A DNA stretch of 64,000 bases from Acanthococcus lagerstroemiae (GCA_031841125.1 CM063107.1:44467497-44531496); one strand, 5' to 3'. Shown: positions 21,441 to 34,285, numbered from the stretch's first letter. Made by a program: numbers and translations. Notes: a model not told the origin generated them from the sequence alone.

Positions 21441-24400
21441 TCGATAACTTGTATTTACTGGATAAGACTAATCACTCTGCGCAATGAGGCCGTAGAACAT
21501 GTAAGAGGGAGAGAATTAGGTCACTCTGGCCCATCCCGAATCGGTTGGAAATTACTCTTCTTTACATATCGTAAAAGGTCAATGAGTTAAAAGAAGTATG
21601 AATTTTCAATGAAAATAGGCTCGTAGCATGACCACAGGCCATGTTTGTAATCATTTCTCGGGGGGGGGGGGGGGGCTTGCAGCAAAATTGCAAATAAATT
21701 TCAAGCATAAAATGCAGAAAACAAATCTTGGTTTTTCTATTGGAGGGGGGGGGGGGGTAAATCGTCTACTCAGAAGTGCAATGATCCTATATCCTCCCCC
21801 CCCCCCACAACGTTGTGAGCCTGAGCCAAAATCATTGAAAATGAGGCTAGAAAATAGCCTTCTTTTCTGTAAAAATCCAATAAAAGAGCAAACAAATTTA
21901 CGCTAGTGCAGATTTTCATTACATACGCCAATTTAACTTCGCACCTTAGAGTCATCTCCTCCTCCCTCCTCAAAAAAGGATGCTTGAACCTATTTGCGGC
22001 AACTGAATGAAACTGATGTATTATGTGTGAATATGTATGCTGACACGTAAAAATTTGGCCAAAACTGGTTCATTTTTGCGGCGGAGTTCTGAAAAGAAAA
22101 AGAATTCAAACTTTGAGTATTTTGGGAGTTACAGGGCTAGAAAATCGAGAAACTGGTCTATGGTCTTATATTTCTCATGCTCGTCTGTTGAAAAAATTCT
22201 GTGCAGGATCTTTCGAAACTATATTGCGTGGGAGAATACCGAAATTAGTAGGCACCTTATAAAACAAGTATCTACGAGTACTGTGTATCTGGAAAGGATG
22301 AGGTTGAGATTGCAGAAGAAAATTAAAATGCAATTTCAACAGCTTGCGCAACATTCTGTTTTTTCGGTACTTGGCAGTGTACGAATAATGAGAGTAAAAG
22401 AATTTCTTGATCAGGTATCAGCTGTGTTAACGATGTTGATCACAAAAGCACACAAATTCGGTGTGATTTTCGATTGTAGACGTCCTGTATATATTGTAAT
22501 TATAGTCCCGCGTATTTTCGCACTTTAATAAAAAATCTTTTGAGAATGCCAACGTCGAGTCGACTCGAGAGAATTAAATTTTTGGGGAAAAATTTAATAC
22601 TTGTGTTGAGAAGAAAAGCCATTGAAATATTTTTGATTTATTACGGGATGCTGGGAGCAGTATTATTAAAGTACAAAAAAAAATCTCTATTTTAATCCGA
22701 TAACGCGAGCTCGGCTTTTCTAATGAATGCGAGCAGCGAGTGAGCTAAAAACGATTCGCAGAAAGTCAGGCTCTGCGTATTTCGACTGGACTCGTGTTTT
22801 AAAAAAACTAGAGGAAAAAGAAAAGTGGAAGATTTGATTGTGCACCAAGGAATATCGATGGGTTTGTGTCCCTCCAAAGTAGCACTGCATCGTCCAAAAT
22901 AGCAGTTATTGAAGTGCATTTCACGAGTTTGCTGGTTTTTGCTATCTGCTATTTTATGTATGTGCAGCACATGGAGCGGAAATTAAATGAGGAATGTAGT
23001 TGAGAAAACGTCGGTAATCGAATTTAACGTTCGCAATTCTTTCGAAAATAACTCATTAATCGCATTGTTCTCGGTAATTGTATCGTGATTTTTTAAAGCG
23101 CTGTACGATAAGGTGAAACTTGAAAGCAGCATAGGGAGGCAGAGGGTCCGCGAAAGGTACGGTTCGGTTTGAAAATAATGTATGTGAATAATTTTTTTTT
23201 TTGTAAATTCGGCAGTATTTGGAGAGTGTGTGAGAGCTCAACGTTTTCAAAGTAAATTAGTTTCGAATTCCTAATTACCCGTATACTCACGTTTGGCACG
23301 TGGGAAGCAACTTTGAAGAAAAATTGGCCGATAAATGTAAATTATTGTAGCTAGATTAATACTTCAGTTTAATATGAAGAAGTAGCATATATATGATACA
23401 TAAGGTTCGGATCGGTTCATGATCTGGAGATTAAAACAAAGGGATCGATAATTGATGCGTTGCGTAAAAAGGTCTTTGTGATTTCGGTTGTTTTTGTCGA
23501 GTATGATGCCTCTTTGTCAAGGTCTACAGAATTGAGGTGGTTCCTACACAGTTGTCAGATCTTGGGGCATTATGATTCTGCATCTTTCATTCTCTGTTCA
23601 GCCCCGTAGAAAGAAAAAGCGGGCCCGGAGGAATTTCCACGGGTCCCCTTCTCCTTCTAGTTCATAAGGAGCGATTGTTGATTTGTACAGTGTGAAGTAG
23701 CCATAAGCGTTGAAATTCAGGCCTTTTAAAAATATCGGCCCCCTTGGAGGTCCGGGCCTGGGATATTCCCCCCCCCCTCGTCAGAGTTGTCTCTGTGAAC
23801 TTAGCTTGTGTCAGTGATAAGGACTCTCCAACTCGAAATTTCATAATCATCGCAAGGAACCTTTTTACGCAACCCGTCACTTTGGGAGATACTTGAATTT
23901 TCCAATACTGTGTCCTTTGCCTGAACTTTGAACTCGTTATGCACCCTCCAAATATTGACGAATTTCGAAAACAATTTTACACACCTTATTTTCAAACCGA
24001 ACAGGACCTTTCGCGAACCTTTTCCCTCCCTTATAACTTTTCGTAAGAAAAGATCCTAATTATTGATGGATTTCAAAATAAATTTTACGCACCTTATTTT
24101 TAGATCAAACAGCACCTTTCGAACCCCCCTGTGACTTTTCGAAAAAAGCTGTTTCTCATTCCACCCTACAGCACAAGCACGTACATTCCGAAAGTAACTG
24201 CCCAGTTGAATTTATTTGGGAATCTATGAAGATACGTATACCGATGATGGGGACCCCTGCCCGTCAGTGCCGGAATAAGGACATACCCACCCTAGGCCAA
24301 AAAATTTCCTGTGTTTCACCAACAAAAAAAAGAAAAAAATGGTTGTATTAATTATTAACATTTTCGAAAAATTTGCCGCCCTCGAAAATTTGTCGCTCGA

Positions 24401-24779
24401 AGTCACAGCTTCGTTGGCTTGTAGGGAAATACGGGACGCTGTTTCCCGTCCTCCTTAGTAAAAAAAAAATGGGAAAAATTGACAGGTGGTGATTAAAGGA
24501 ATAATTAAATTTCATTGTCGATGCCAAGTGGGCAACATTTATGAGGAATGCAGACCTAATTTGTCGTTTTGCTTGTCGATTCTTAACATTTTCTATGTTT
24601 GGCATACTAGGTTCGGCTCGTTAACTTAGGTGCGAAAACGTATATAACTCCGGAGACTAATACTCCAAAAATGGCCGTCGACCTAGACTTAAATACCACC
24701 GTCGATCGACAAACCATGGAACATCAAACGGTCAATACAGACGTGGCCCGTAATAACATTTTACTAATTGAAGAAATTA
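21441..24779. other. No gene recognised; cluster of long G/C runs
   Basis: Holds three runs within 150 bp: G16 at 21660-21675, G13 at 21745-21757 and C11 at 21796-21806; C10 lies at 23768-23777. A 163-codon plus-strand frame (22037-22528) is rich in basic residues but resembles no family I know and lacks clear splice or codon signals. A GC-rich patch at 23620-23780 with GCGGGCCCGGAGG and GGTCCGGGCCTGG may be a transposon end. Confidence 0.4.
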
Positions 24780-25060
24780 TACTTTGTCCACTGCGTCTCC
24801 ACTCAGCTCTGACTCCCTAACATCTGCTCGACAAATTATCAGCTCTTCAATGTAATACCTACCAATCCCTCATAATAATGAAACATATTTTGCTATATTG
24901 CCCTACCTACAATAGCTAAAGATCACTTAACTTTTCTTATCTTTTCACAAATTTTACAAAATAAGATCCACGGTATCCTCAAGTTCCTAAATTTCGTCAA
25001 CCACCTGCACCACACCATCTCAACATTTCCTGCGCAGTACATGACTCGATACATGAAAAT
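24780..25060 (+). mobile_element. Possible 3' end of a Jockey/I-type LINE, decayed
   Basis: The plus strand carries KHILLYCPTYNS, then a stop and RSL. About 30 codons further, in another frame, it carries ILKFLNFVN. The order HILxxCPxYxxxR followed by a (L)LKFL block is how ORF2 of Jockey/I-group LINEs usually ends. There are stops and at least one frameshift. No tail or target duplication was found, so this is a tentative call. Confidence 0.35.
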
Positions 25061-25297
25061 GAAAGACTAGAGGTTGTCATTTTTCATTTTAGAAATGTAG
25101 GGTTGGATTGGTACCTTGGAGACCCATCGGCATACGCCAAATGTAGCTTCAAGGTACGATCTTCGGTTATTCTCCTCCTGTAAGTTGATTTAGCACTCCT
25201 CTCCCATTGAACTCTCAATCAACTTCAGAAATTTTCCACAAGGAGGTAAGTTAACTTTTTGAGAGGGCTTAACAGCCCCTCACCCCTCCCCCACCCA

Positions 25298-25488
25298 GGC
25301 CCAGCGCTAGAGATTTTGTCGCCCCGGGCAGTGGAGGAACATTTGCCGCCCCTGGCAAAAGAAACGAGGCACCAATCACACCTTCGCGGTAAGCCCATTG
25401 GCCATTCCATGATAACTGATGAAATGCCGCCCCTACAAATTGGGCGCCCCGAGCAAGGGCCCGCTTTGCCCGTGCCTAGCGTCGGGCC
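25298..25488. mobile_element. GC-rich MITE-like element, 191 bp
   Basis: The ends GGCCCAGCGCTAG and reversed GGCCCGACGCTAG match at 11 of 13 positions. The interior is GC-rich with GCCGCCCCTGG and GGGCGCCCCGAGCAAGGGCC. It stands out sharply from AT-rich flanks. The open frame across it is not gene-like. Confidence 0.5.
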
Positions 25489-25595
25489 TATCCCCCGGCC
25501 AAATAATAATACACGCTAGCCATACTTAACCTAGTACAACTATAAGATTAAGCATAATATGAAATATGCAATGACAACTTTGGTCTATTTTAAGG

Positions 25596-26410
25596 CAGGG
25601 TTGCGCGGGACTTAAATCCAAATTTCCGAAAATTCTGATTTTGGATTTCAAATCCTTTTTCAAAAAGGATTTCGAATTTCTGATTCAACACCTAATTATT
25701 AGCAAAGGATTTGCATTTTGATGATTCCGAAAATAATTAAAATCCAAATCCAAAAATAGGGTGCTTGTAGCGCTGCGCTACGACAAACACCCTAAAAATC
25801 CTCCATTTCATCAATTTTAACCATTTACCATTGACTTATTAATATCTTGAAAATCAAACTTTACATAGTGATAGTTTTACATCCTTTTTGTTGTCGTATT
25901 CTGCGAACGTATTTGGTCACCTTTAGTGAGTAAGAAGTTAGAACGCTGAACGCAGAGTTCTAAATATTTCTATCTTTCACTGATTACAATAATTACCATT
26001 TTAGAGAGGGCTTCTTAGCCAAGCTAAAAGCTAACGTTTCCAAACGATTGGCTTCGGCTAACAGCTTAGCGAATGACTAGCTAATTTTGGGCCAAAATCG
26101 ATCGGCTAACGGCTAAAAGCTTCGGCTTAGCTAAGCAGCCCTGGTTCCAGACAACAGTAGTTGTATTCGAACGTTCTCAGCCGATGGTAGACTGAAGATT
26201 GCATAGGTGCTTACTGCTGAGTTATTGAAAGTCAAAATTTAAATTATTGGATTTACATTTACAATCCCGATTTTTCTGGAAATTGAGAGGATTTAGGAGT
26301 TTGGATTTGAAATTCTTTTCTAAAAAGTATTTGAGACTTTAAATTCAAATCCTTTCTTTACCAGGATTTTGGATTTAAATCTTGGAGTTCCCGGATTTTG
26401 CCCATCCCTG
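25596..26410. mobile_element. hAT-type MITE, 815 bp, 8-bp TSD, carries a nested element
   Basis: The left end begins CAGGGTTGCGCGGG and the right end finishes GGATTTTGCCCATCCCTG. Subterminal regions on both sides repeat AAATCCAAATTTCC and GGATTTGAAATTC words in inverted fashion. The flanks are TTTTAAGG (25588-25595) and TTTTGAGG (26411-26418), an 8-bp duplication with one mismatch. A smaller inverted-repeat element lies inside at 26006-26144. Confidence 0.7.
26006..26144. mobile_element. Small foldback MITE nested in the 815-bp element
   Basis: The left AGGGCTTCTTAGCCAAGC and reversed right AGGGCTGCTTAGCTAAGC match at 16 of 18 positions. The interior is almost entirely GCTAA/TTAGC words, so the whole could fold. 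No clear target duplication was seen. Confidence 0.55.
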
Positions 26411-26418
26411 TTTTGAGG

Positions 26419-28868
26419 TATATTGCGGAATCCTTATTTTTTTATTTTGATTATTATTATTTTATAAATGTTTAGAGGTAAATAGTCTACTCACGAATCC
26501 CCTTACCGCACAGGTGACGATATCATAAACAAGTGGATAAAATTATGTTGTCGAGCTAAAGAACAAGGAAAATTAAGATTGGAAAAACGAGCTTTCCTGC
26601 CGAGCTACTAGCGCTATCTTCGGTTGAAAAGTGCAAGCTCGGACACAGCTTTTTCTAAAGTTGCTTGATATCAGCGAAATCTGAAGTTTTGTAAAACGAC
26701 TTCCAGAGGCTACCTCGCCTGTTTTCGCTATCTAGTTTGGCGACAATGAACGTGGAGATTTCATATAGTAGCCCCATTCGGAACACAGAGATCTCTCTTA
26801 GTCCTAATTGTTTTATTATTTGATGGATGCATTTTATTCGGTCGTTTTTTATTGTTCTTGATAGCGCGTTTACATTAGAGTGGATTGAAAAGTTTTATAT
26901 TCATTTTTGACATGGAATAAGTTTTAGGAATTTCCTTATGGTATAAAATTACGTAAATTTTATTTAAAAAGTTTGACTTCTACTGGCTGTTCATGCAGCT
27001 TGAGAAATGAAGTTTTTCTAGATCAGAAAGATAAACATACTGTTCCTAGATGTACTCTTCGTTTATTTCAGATCTGGCCTTAGATTTTATCAGGTGATAT
27101 TAGAAATTGATTATTGACCTCACTGATGAGCCTTGAACATCACCAGACGATGACAAAATGAATCCAATGATATTTTCTGAAACAGCATGAAAAATGCATC
27201 AAAAAATAAGAAATGGTGATGTATATGGGAACGATTTTCTCTAAAATAGAATGTGTAGATTAAATTTTGAGTCGAATTGAAACATATTGGATCAGGCCCG
27301 TAGTTCACCGTGTGTGTGTGCCAGGGCGTGAGCTATAAGGGTACAACATAAAAACTTTTTCCTAACTTTTAGCTGTTTTTATTATTATTATTATTTTTTT
27401 TTTTGGAGAGTGTTGTAGCCAGGGTCACCCTGGCATTAGCTACGGGCCTGTATTGGGTACTTGGGTGCAAGTTTTGGTCATAACTTGTCAATGTTGGAGC
27501 CCAGTAACTCAATTGTTGAGGTCAGAAATACATTTTTAGTCGACTAACTTTCTTGTCTCAAGGTAAACACCGGTGTTTTGCCTCAGGATGCTCAGGAAAT
27601 AAAATTATTATATCAATTTTTTGTTAATTATGAATCGCAGGCGTACGTTTTTTCGTACCATGTAGTTCGTGAAAAACAGAAATCACCGATTTAGTTGTCT
27701 GAAGTAGTCATTCGAATCCAATAAAACTCTTTTGTCTTTACCTAGTTGCCACTAAAATGCAATTCACATTTGCGTCACGGTGTGTTTTCTCTGAAAATAC
27801 ATAAAGAATAAAAAAATGGTTCTTTGATGAATGGCTTGAACATTGTAGATGTATCAAGGTACACGTGTTATATTTGTTCCGAGCTAACTACAACGACGTT
27901 TTCGTATATTTGTTTCCATAAAATTTGCAAATGAGCAAATGAAGAAATGGACTTACACATACCAGATAATAATCGATAATTACCCGTCACAATAAATTCT
28001 AATGGAATCTAATGCTACTTAATTGTTCAAAATCATGTATTTAAAATAACAGTAAAATTTACATTGCGGTTGAAAAAACATGTTTTGCACAATAAAGTTT
28101 TATTAATTGGTAAACTGAATGAAGATTTGGATGACGATATGTGCCTCATAGCTGGATAATGTTTTCATTTGAATTTCCTAAAATTGTGACTTCAGGGAGA
28201 GCTAGTATTTTCGCTACCCCGAGATACTACCTTGTTCAAGTTATTACCCTCCGCCATACTTCTTCCTCATTCTCGGAAATCCCCTTTTTTCTCATTTTAT
28301 GTGATTCTTCAAGAACCCCCTGAATTTCATGTCCCATAAATCCCCTGTAAACGTTAAAAATCTTAATTTACATTTTGTCTAAGTTAGTTTTATACGAAAC
28401 GAAAATGGTACCAAACATCAAAAAAATAAGATAAAATTCTTATTCTACCCTGGTCTATATATTAATAATGTATGTTACATTGAGTAATGTGTAACGTGAA
28501 ATGTAAATGACTACTGTTGACATTTTACTAGACGAGAGTGAATATAATTCTCGTGCGTGTCTAACACCAAAAAATGTTGAGTTATTAAAAATAGCTTTAT
28601 TCAGCATTTGAGAATTTTCATTTGTATCCAGTTTTAAGAAAATAGAAAAATGGTCCAAAGCCACGGGAGTTTTCTTCGCATCAACTTTCGGTGTTTGATA
28701 CTTCTTCTTTGTATTTCCCTCAGGCGTTGTAGCTTCTTGGTTTAATTTTCTTCGACTTGATCAGGTTTATTTACCTGGTACTGTAGCTCCCTGCTGTTGA
28801 ATAAGCCAAACGTGGTCTGTCAGTAGACGCTAACGCGAAAGAGCGGATGAGTGTGTCCCCTATTTATG
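26419..28868. other. No gene recognised
   Basis: Apart from the element at 27322-27450 and a T-rich tract at 27370-27405, nothing could be supported. Open frames are short. Confidence 0.45.
27322..27450. mobile_element. Short MITE-like element with CCAGGGTCACCCTGG palindrome
   Basis: The left CAGGGCGTGAGCTATAAGGG and the reversed right CAGGCCCGTAGCTAATGCC are imperfect inverted repeats. Near the right end is a perfect palindrome with 8-bp arms, GCCAGGGT and ACCCTGGC, around one base. It resembles the GCGTAGCTA-type ends at 54949 and 57543. No target duplication was found. Confidence 0.4.
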
Positions 28869-28869
28869 A

Positions 28870-29180
28870 GATTATTGCCAAAAGCCGGAAAATTCCGACA
28901 CTTGGTCATAACATTGGGTAGACGTACATGTTTGAATGTGGTCGACTTTGTCTGTCTGTAAAAGTTAGTATGAGAGAATGTAAGAGTGTGTAGACTCCCT
29001 TTCTCTACTCGTGAAACTACGCCGAAAAATCGGGAAATTCTGACACATGTTCGGAAAAATTGAATGGTCGGCTATTTTTTTCTTCTGCTCCTCATGAAGA
29101 ACTTGTATAGTATTCTAGTCATATTTATTAAAAAGTCGGAAAATTCTGAGACCCAATCGAAAAATTTAAGTTGCTAAATT
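28870..29180. repeat. Degenerate tandem repeat with GGAAAATTCCGACA words
   Basis: Three related blocks near 28876, 29019 and 29128 read GCCGGAAAATTCCGACACTT, GAAAAATCGGGAAATTCTGA and GTCGGAAAATTCTGAGACCC. Each is followed by a TCGGAAAAATT- or TCATAACATT-like word. Spacing is about 110-145 bp. Confidence 0.5.
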
Positions 29181-29924
29181 ATTTTTTGTACTTAGTAACT
29201 GAGATTTTAGTCGGAATTCTTGGTGCCCCCCCCCCCACTCCCTATAACATGTTTTTTGTGTCAGGTCTATATGCCAAGATATTAGGCTAGTGAAATTGTT
29301 TTTATAGAATGGTTTTCGCTGGCTTTGTCGCCCCCAATCTCATAATTTTTTCAAAGTTTCGAAAGTGATCCTCTGGAGTAGTTCATGATTTGCGTTAAAT
29401 ATTTCATCTGGTTAATTCAGGATTCACTGTACCATCTGTAGTATCTCTTATTGTTTTTACTTCAATATTATTGAAATACATTCTGTATCGCGATGCAGAA
29501 TTATAAGTACAGGAGAATTAACGTCCAATATTACGTAGTTCAGTTTACATATTATATTGTATTCGAATATTGGTGAAACCAGCGGCTGTGAGGCAAGGTG
29601 CGAAGAAATGAGCTGAGTTTTAGGGAAAACTCGTAATACCTAATTGTAAGGGAAGTATTAAATAGAACGAAATAAAAAGTGTGATTGAACGAAATGTGAA
29701 GCCTCGAAAAAAAAAGTTTGAATGACGAGTTTTTAAATCGATATCACGAAATGACTTGCATACAGTATATTATGTTGTTTAAACACAAAAATTATACGTC
29801 ATCGCGGATAACGTACATACTCGTGGAGATAGGAGATCCATGAGTTTAAGAGGGATCCAATTTTCTATAAAAACGGTCATTAAGAATTTTTTCTTAAGTA
29901 CTCTAGAAACGCCATAGAGGGGAG

Positions 29925-29982
29925 CTCCGAGGTAATGCTCGAAAGGGCGGATTTCAGGGATCGGGTTGAGAGAACAAAAAAG
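29925..29982 (+). mobile_element. SINE 3' fragment (5'-truncated copy)
   Basis: The stretch CCGAGGTAATGCTCGAAAGG, then GCGGATTTCAGGGATCGGGT and TGAGAGAACAAAAAAG, matches the last 60 or so bases of the SINEs at 13731 and 42374. The tRNA-like head and mid-body are absent, consistent with 5' truncation. Confidence 0.7.
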
Positions 29983-31121
29983 AGTGGGCATGTAAAAATT
30001 ACCCTTTATTACAGTACATTAGGAATTTTTAGACCTATTATTTATGCGAATGATCTCATCGAGATCATCGAGGGGTTTCGAACTCAACGAATTCGTTTTT
30101 GATATCGGTTTGGCTCTTAATCTAAATTTGTGGTTCCTGAGGAGGGGGAGAATCGATTCATAGATTTTTATTTCTCCAAAATTTGATTTTGACATTAATT
30201 TGTGCGCAATTGTAAATTTGTGGCAAGTATGATGGAGGCCGAGAATTTAAACCTTTTATTTCGGGCGCAGTAATATCGTGTCTCTTTTTTTCATTGTGTG
30301 TAGAAGGTGTTAAAATTCCGGGCGTATTTTATTTTATCGTGTAAGTGAATTATATTGCGTTCTGAAGTTTAATTTTTTCTTCAAACTCTTTCTTTTTCTG
30401 TTTCGTACTTGTTACTGCGCTTGTCATTTATATATTTCGTGCAAACAGCATATTTCTTTCGTGAATTCAACATTACCATTGTGGGCCGATAAATGGGTCC
30501 CTAATTGTAATCCCGATATAATGCTGAGCCGAACAAAATTATTGGACGAAAAATACGGCTACAAATGATGGAAATAAATCAGGTGAGCAATCAATTTTAC
30601 AAGACAAACATACTCGGAAATAATTGAACTCAGAACCAACTCCCGGATGCTATATTATAGCGAAGCAAATATACATATTGTACATGATTATTTAAGCTGC
30701 TTTGTAATATTTTCCATCTTTTTTTATTTTTTCTCGTTATTGCTTTCTGTACTCGCATTCTAGCTTTCTTCTTCTCGTCGTTTCTTCATGCATTTTTCAT
30801 CAGGTCGTTGTCGTCAAGGCAAACATATATGTGTGTTTTAGCCCTCATGAGAAAGCATCTTTTACGGATATTTATTAGCTACCACAAACGTAGGTAATCT
30901 TGTCGGTACCTTACAAATACAAAAAGTTCATGCTTTAGTCAGTTAATGTGTGTCTGCCAGCAGTTGCAATTAAAATGAGTAAATGATGAGGGGTAGTATC
31001 GCGCCATAACTGCATAAATATGTGGAAGAATATTCTAATCTACCGTCTGCATCTTCTTTCTCTAAAAGTATTAGAACGTTTTCCTCAATGATTTATAATT
31101 AGCATATATCTGAGAGGCATA

Positions 31122-31385
31122 AAGCGTGTCCGTCTGTGGTGCACCCGAATTCCAGGTTAATGCTGGGTGAGCGTTACCTCGGTCAGTAGGGTGTCCGATA
31201 GTAGCCCTGGCAGGGCATGGCGCACCGGAAGCGGAAAGGGAAATGGGGGCTCGGGCCTCAGTGCGTCTCTCTAGTCACTGATGCTATACATGAAAAGGTA
31301 GTTTCCGGGGCTAGGGTGCGGTGTTTAGGGAGCCAGTTTGGCGTGCATCGCCATAAGCTCCACCAAGGTAAAAATAAAAAATTTC
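31122..31385 (+). repeat. GC-rich retroposon-like repeat, copy 2
   Basis: Plus-strand counterpart of 10452-10180 (see shared blocks there). It ends in GGTAAAAATAAAAAATTT, an A-rich tail. This suggests a retroposed short element, read left to right, with copies more than 20 kb apart in opposite orientation. Source and family are unknown to me. Confidence 0.6.
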
Positions 31386-31496
31386 CTCATGATTCTAACT
31401 CGGGGGAGAAGCGCAGAGCTATCAGATTGGAAGTCTGAGGGAGAAAACTTTATCCCTTTGCCCTTTTTCAGTGTCGGTATCACGGCCGTATACGAT

Positions 31497-31656
31497 TAGA
31501 TTTTATTACAAATTGATTTTCTGTATCATTCCCATTGAAGAATTGAAACTTATACAAGGGAGTCCTGACTCCTTACTAGATTTTATAACAAATTGATTTT
31601 CTGTATCATTCCCATTGAAAAATTGAATCTTATACAAGGGAGTCCTGACTCCTTAC
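31497..31656. repeat. Recent tandem duplication, two 80-bp units
   Basis: Units 31497-31576 and 31577-31656 are nearly identical, sharing TAGATTTTAT, ACAAATTGATTTTCTGTATC and GGGAGTCCTGACTCCTTACT. They differ at only a few positions. No gene is involved. Confidence 0.85.
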
Positions 31657-33782
31657 TCCCACTACTGGTGATCATGCGCGTGGGTAGTATTGTCGTGTTT
31701 CGTTCTGTATCGATGTGATGTATTATTGCTGTTCAGATGAAACGAATCCAATGCTCGAATATCTTCCGAGCATCTTCTCCTTAACCTCGAGCCTCTAGAC
31801 TACCTTTTCTGCAGACTTCAGGCTGTAGAAAAGGCATTCTTGCTAAGACCAGTCCCCACTAAATGTGCGAGTTCTTTATTACTCTTAATAATTGAATATG
31901 AAGCCCGTATTCGGCAATGCCTCGCTATTTACCTGCCTTTCTGTGTGACGAAAAGATAGAAAGACAAATGGTCAGGAAGAGCAAAAGATCAGATAAACAG
32001 AAATTGTATACAGAAACACCGAACTCAAACAGCGTTTTGTTTATTTTGTCTGTTTTGTCTGTTGCATTTCTGTTTTTAACGTAAATTTGTTGACAAAAAA
32101 TTGAGCAACAGTTCCTTACTTTTTTTTCTCTTTAAAACGTTACATTCTTACCAGAAACAAATTTTGGATTCGGATCTGCTGTGTGCCTCTTTCTACAGTT
32201 CTGGGTCCCGTCTTTTCTTTGGTTTCAGAAAAATGAAACGTTGACCTGGAAGAAATCCTATTATAAGAATGCGTTAAACATATACGACGAAAAATGGTTC
32301 GTAAATTTAATATAAAAAGTCAACCTTTAGTTTCGGAGTATAAGGGGTCACTTGTTAGCGTGCTGATTCCGATGTCACCAATAGTAATCTGCTTCGAGCT
32401 CGACTGCGATTTATCATTTCAGCCTGCTTTCCGAAGTCATAAATATTAGAACGTTGACTTTCTCAGTTATATAGGCCTTCGTTGAAATATTTTTATTATT
32501 TTTTTTTTTCCGTTGAAAGGTTAGCCTCGTTCAATTACATGATATATAGTAGCAATAAAAATATATTCTCGTAAAATTTTGATCGTATAAATGTTGAAGA
32601 AAATATTCGAGTTTGATATCTTGGAAATTATAGAGCTTGAATTGCAACAGCAGTTTCAGGCGTGTCGCTTGCCTAATGCGAATATTACTGAGATTGTGGA
32701 AATTCGGTCTTAGACAGGAAAAACAAATCTGTAGAATAACTCGGAATAGTCAAGGAAATCTGGTCGAAAAACAGTTGGCTCATTTAACTTGAGGAGAAGC
32801 AAAGATGGGAGTGGATTGTGAATTTTTTAGTTTATAACACGTAGAATCTTCTGAGAATAACTTGTAACAACAGATTTGATTCGGTAAAATTGATGGTGTT
32901 CTCGGTCACTCCGATTATATCGAAAAAATGCAATACTGCCTTAAACACAGAAGTGAGAGAACAGGGAAAATTCGCTCCAGAATTGGTGGGACAAAGTTGA
33001 AATTCTTTGAAACAATAAGAAAACTTTGGTTCGGTATTATTGGCAAATCTATGACTGTGTACCTAGTGCAATGGACTGCAAAGTCTGAGCGCTCGGTGCA
33101 TATAGTGCCACATCACACACAAATGAATGAATGTGTACCTCATATTCCACTTTTGAGCCTTCCTTAATGAAAAAATTCTACTCGTTTCTGAACTTCACAG
33201 AGATTTTACCACCTTATATTCAACAGAACAGATAGTGGTAACGCAACAGTGAAATATTTCATCAGCGATTTTAGTACCAACCCCCACAGTTCGTTCATCA
33301 TCGAAAACATGCGTAGTAGAATTTAGGTTGAATCCATGTCTGTGCAGTTTATTTGACCACTCTGTTACAGGTATAAGGAGTAAAGGGATCTCATTTGAAT
33401 TTTGGCTGTGATCTTCGTTTACAGTTGAATTTGCCACCTTTTTAAAGCGGAGAAAGGGGATTGCAAAATTGATTTTAGGTTAAATGTTGCTACAAATGTA
33501 GTTCCCCTCATTGTCACAAAAAAGGGACCTTATAACAAATTGGAATTTTGTATTTGCAGGTTTACCCTTCGACCCATTTTAGCCGAGAAGTTGTCACACG
33601 GGGTATATTTTGTGACAGCATCCCACTCTTGGTTGCTCTCATGGATAAAGGTGAGCACACTCGGAAACGTAAAATTTCAGATAAACTCAAGGTCCGTTTT
33701 TTTGATTCGCATCACAAATTTCTCAAAATTAATTAGCTTACACAAATTCAAATTGCAAAAGATAATATTGATGTGGTAGAAC
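31657..33782. other. No gene recognised
   Basis: AT-rich with short open frames only. The inverted pair CTTTTCTGCAGACTTCAGGC and GCTGTAGAAAAGG near 31803-31840 could form a small hairpin. No other feature was supported. Confidence 0.4.
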
Positions 33783-34130
33783 CAGGGCCCGAATTTTCAG
33801 GTACTAAAAACTCAAAAAATGCCGTATTAAGAAATCTCAAACAAAACCTAAGTGCTCGTAGTTCACAAAAAGTCCCTATAAAAATTAAATAGTCTCACGA
33901 AAAGTAAAATAGTTCCGAAAAGCCCCTACAAAATTATGGCTTCATAGGTATCAAATTCTAAAGGTCTTGGAAAACTGAACTTAATTGTTATATTTCTATT
34001 CCTCCCAAACTACGTACAACGTAACAATTTTGAATCAAAATACTTTACTGCAACAAATAATTAGGTTCGTATGATTTTTTAATTTTTTTTTTCCAAGTGA
34101 AATGGATTTTAATTTTTTTTTCTCTCGCTA
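33783..34130 (-). repeat. Dispersed repeat, copy 2 (minus orientation)
   Basis: Reverse-orientation counterpart of 1710-2042. In plus orientation it begins CAGGGCCCGAATTTTCAGG, a plausible hAT-like terminus. A tRNA-like segment lies just beyond its other side at 34205-34285; whether they are one element is undecided. Confidence 0.6.
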
Positions 34131-34204
34131 AATTGAAAATTAAAAAGGGGTAATAGAAAACTAGAGGAAACACATCTTTTAATAATAATTTAAAAAATAA
34201 TAAA

Positions 34205-34285
34205 AATTACGTTCCACTGGCTGGATTTGAACCCATAGTCCTTCGCACTCTATCGCTGCATCGGCGTATTGAACCACTGAGCCGT
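34205..34285 (-). repeat. tRNA-like segment, possible SINE head
   Basis: On the minus strand, CGGCTCAGTGG resembles box A and GGTTCAAATCC resembles box B at plausible spacing. The acceptor and T stems do not pair convincingly, so an intact tRNA gene is unlikely. A segment with similar spaced words (TGGCTCAGTG and ATGGGTTC) lies at 16150-16215 on the minus strand. Confidence 0.35.

Noticed and set aside
22037..22528. 163-codon open frame, plus strand
   Set aside because: No recognisable domain, no splice or promoter context and no codon bias evident. Kept only as a note in the stretch description.
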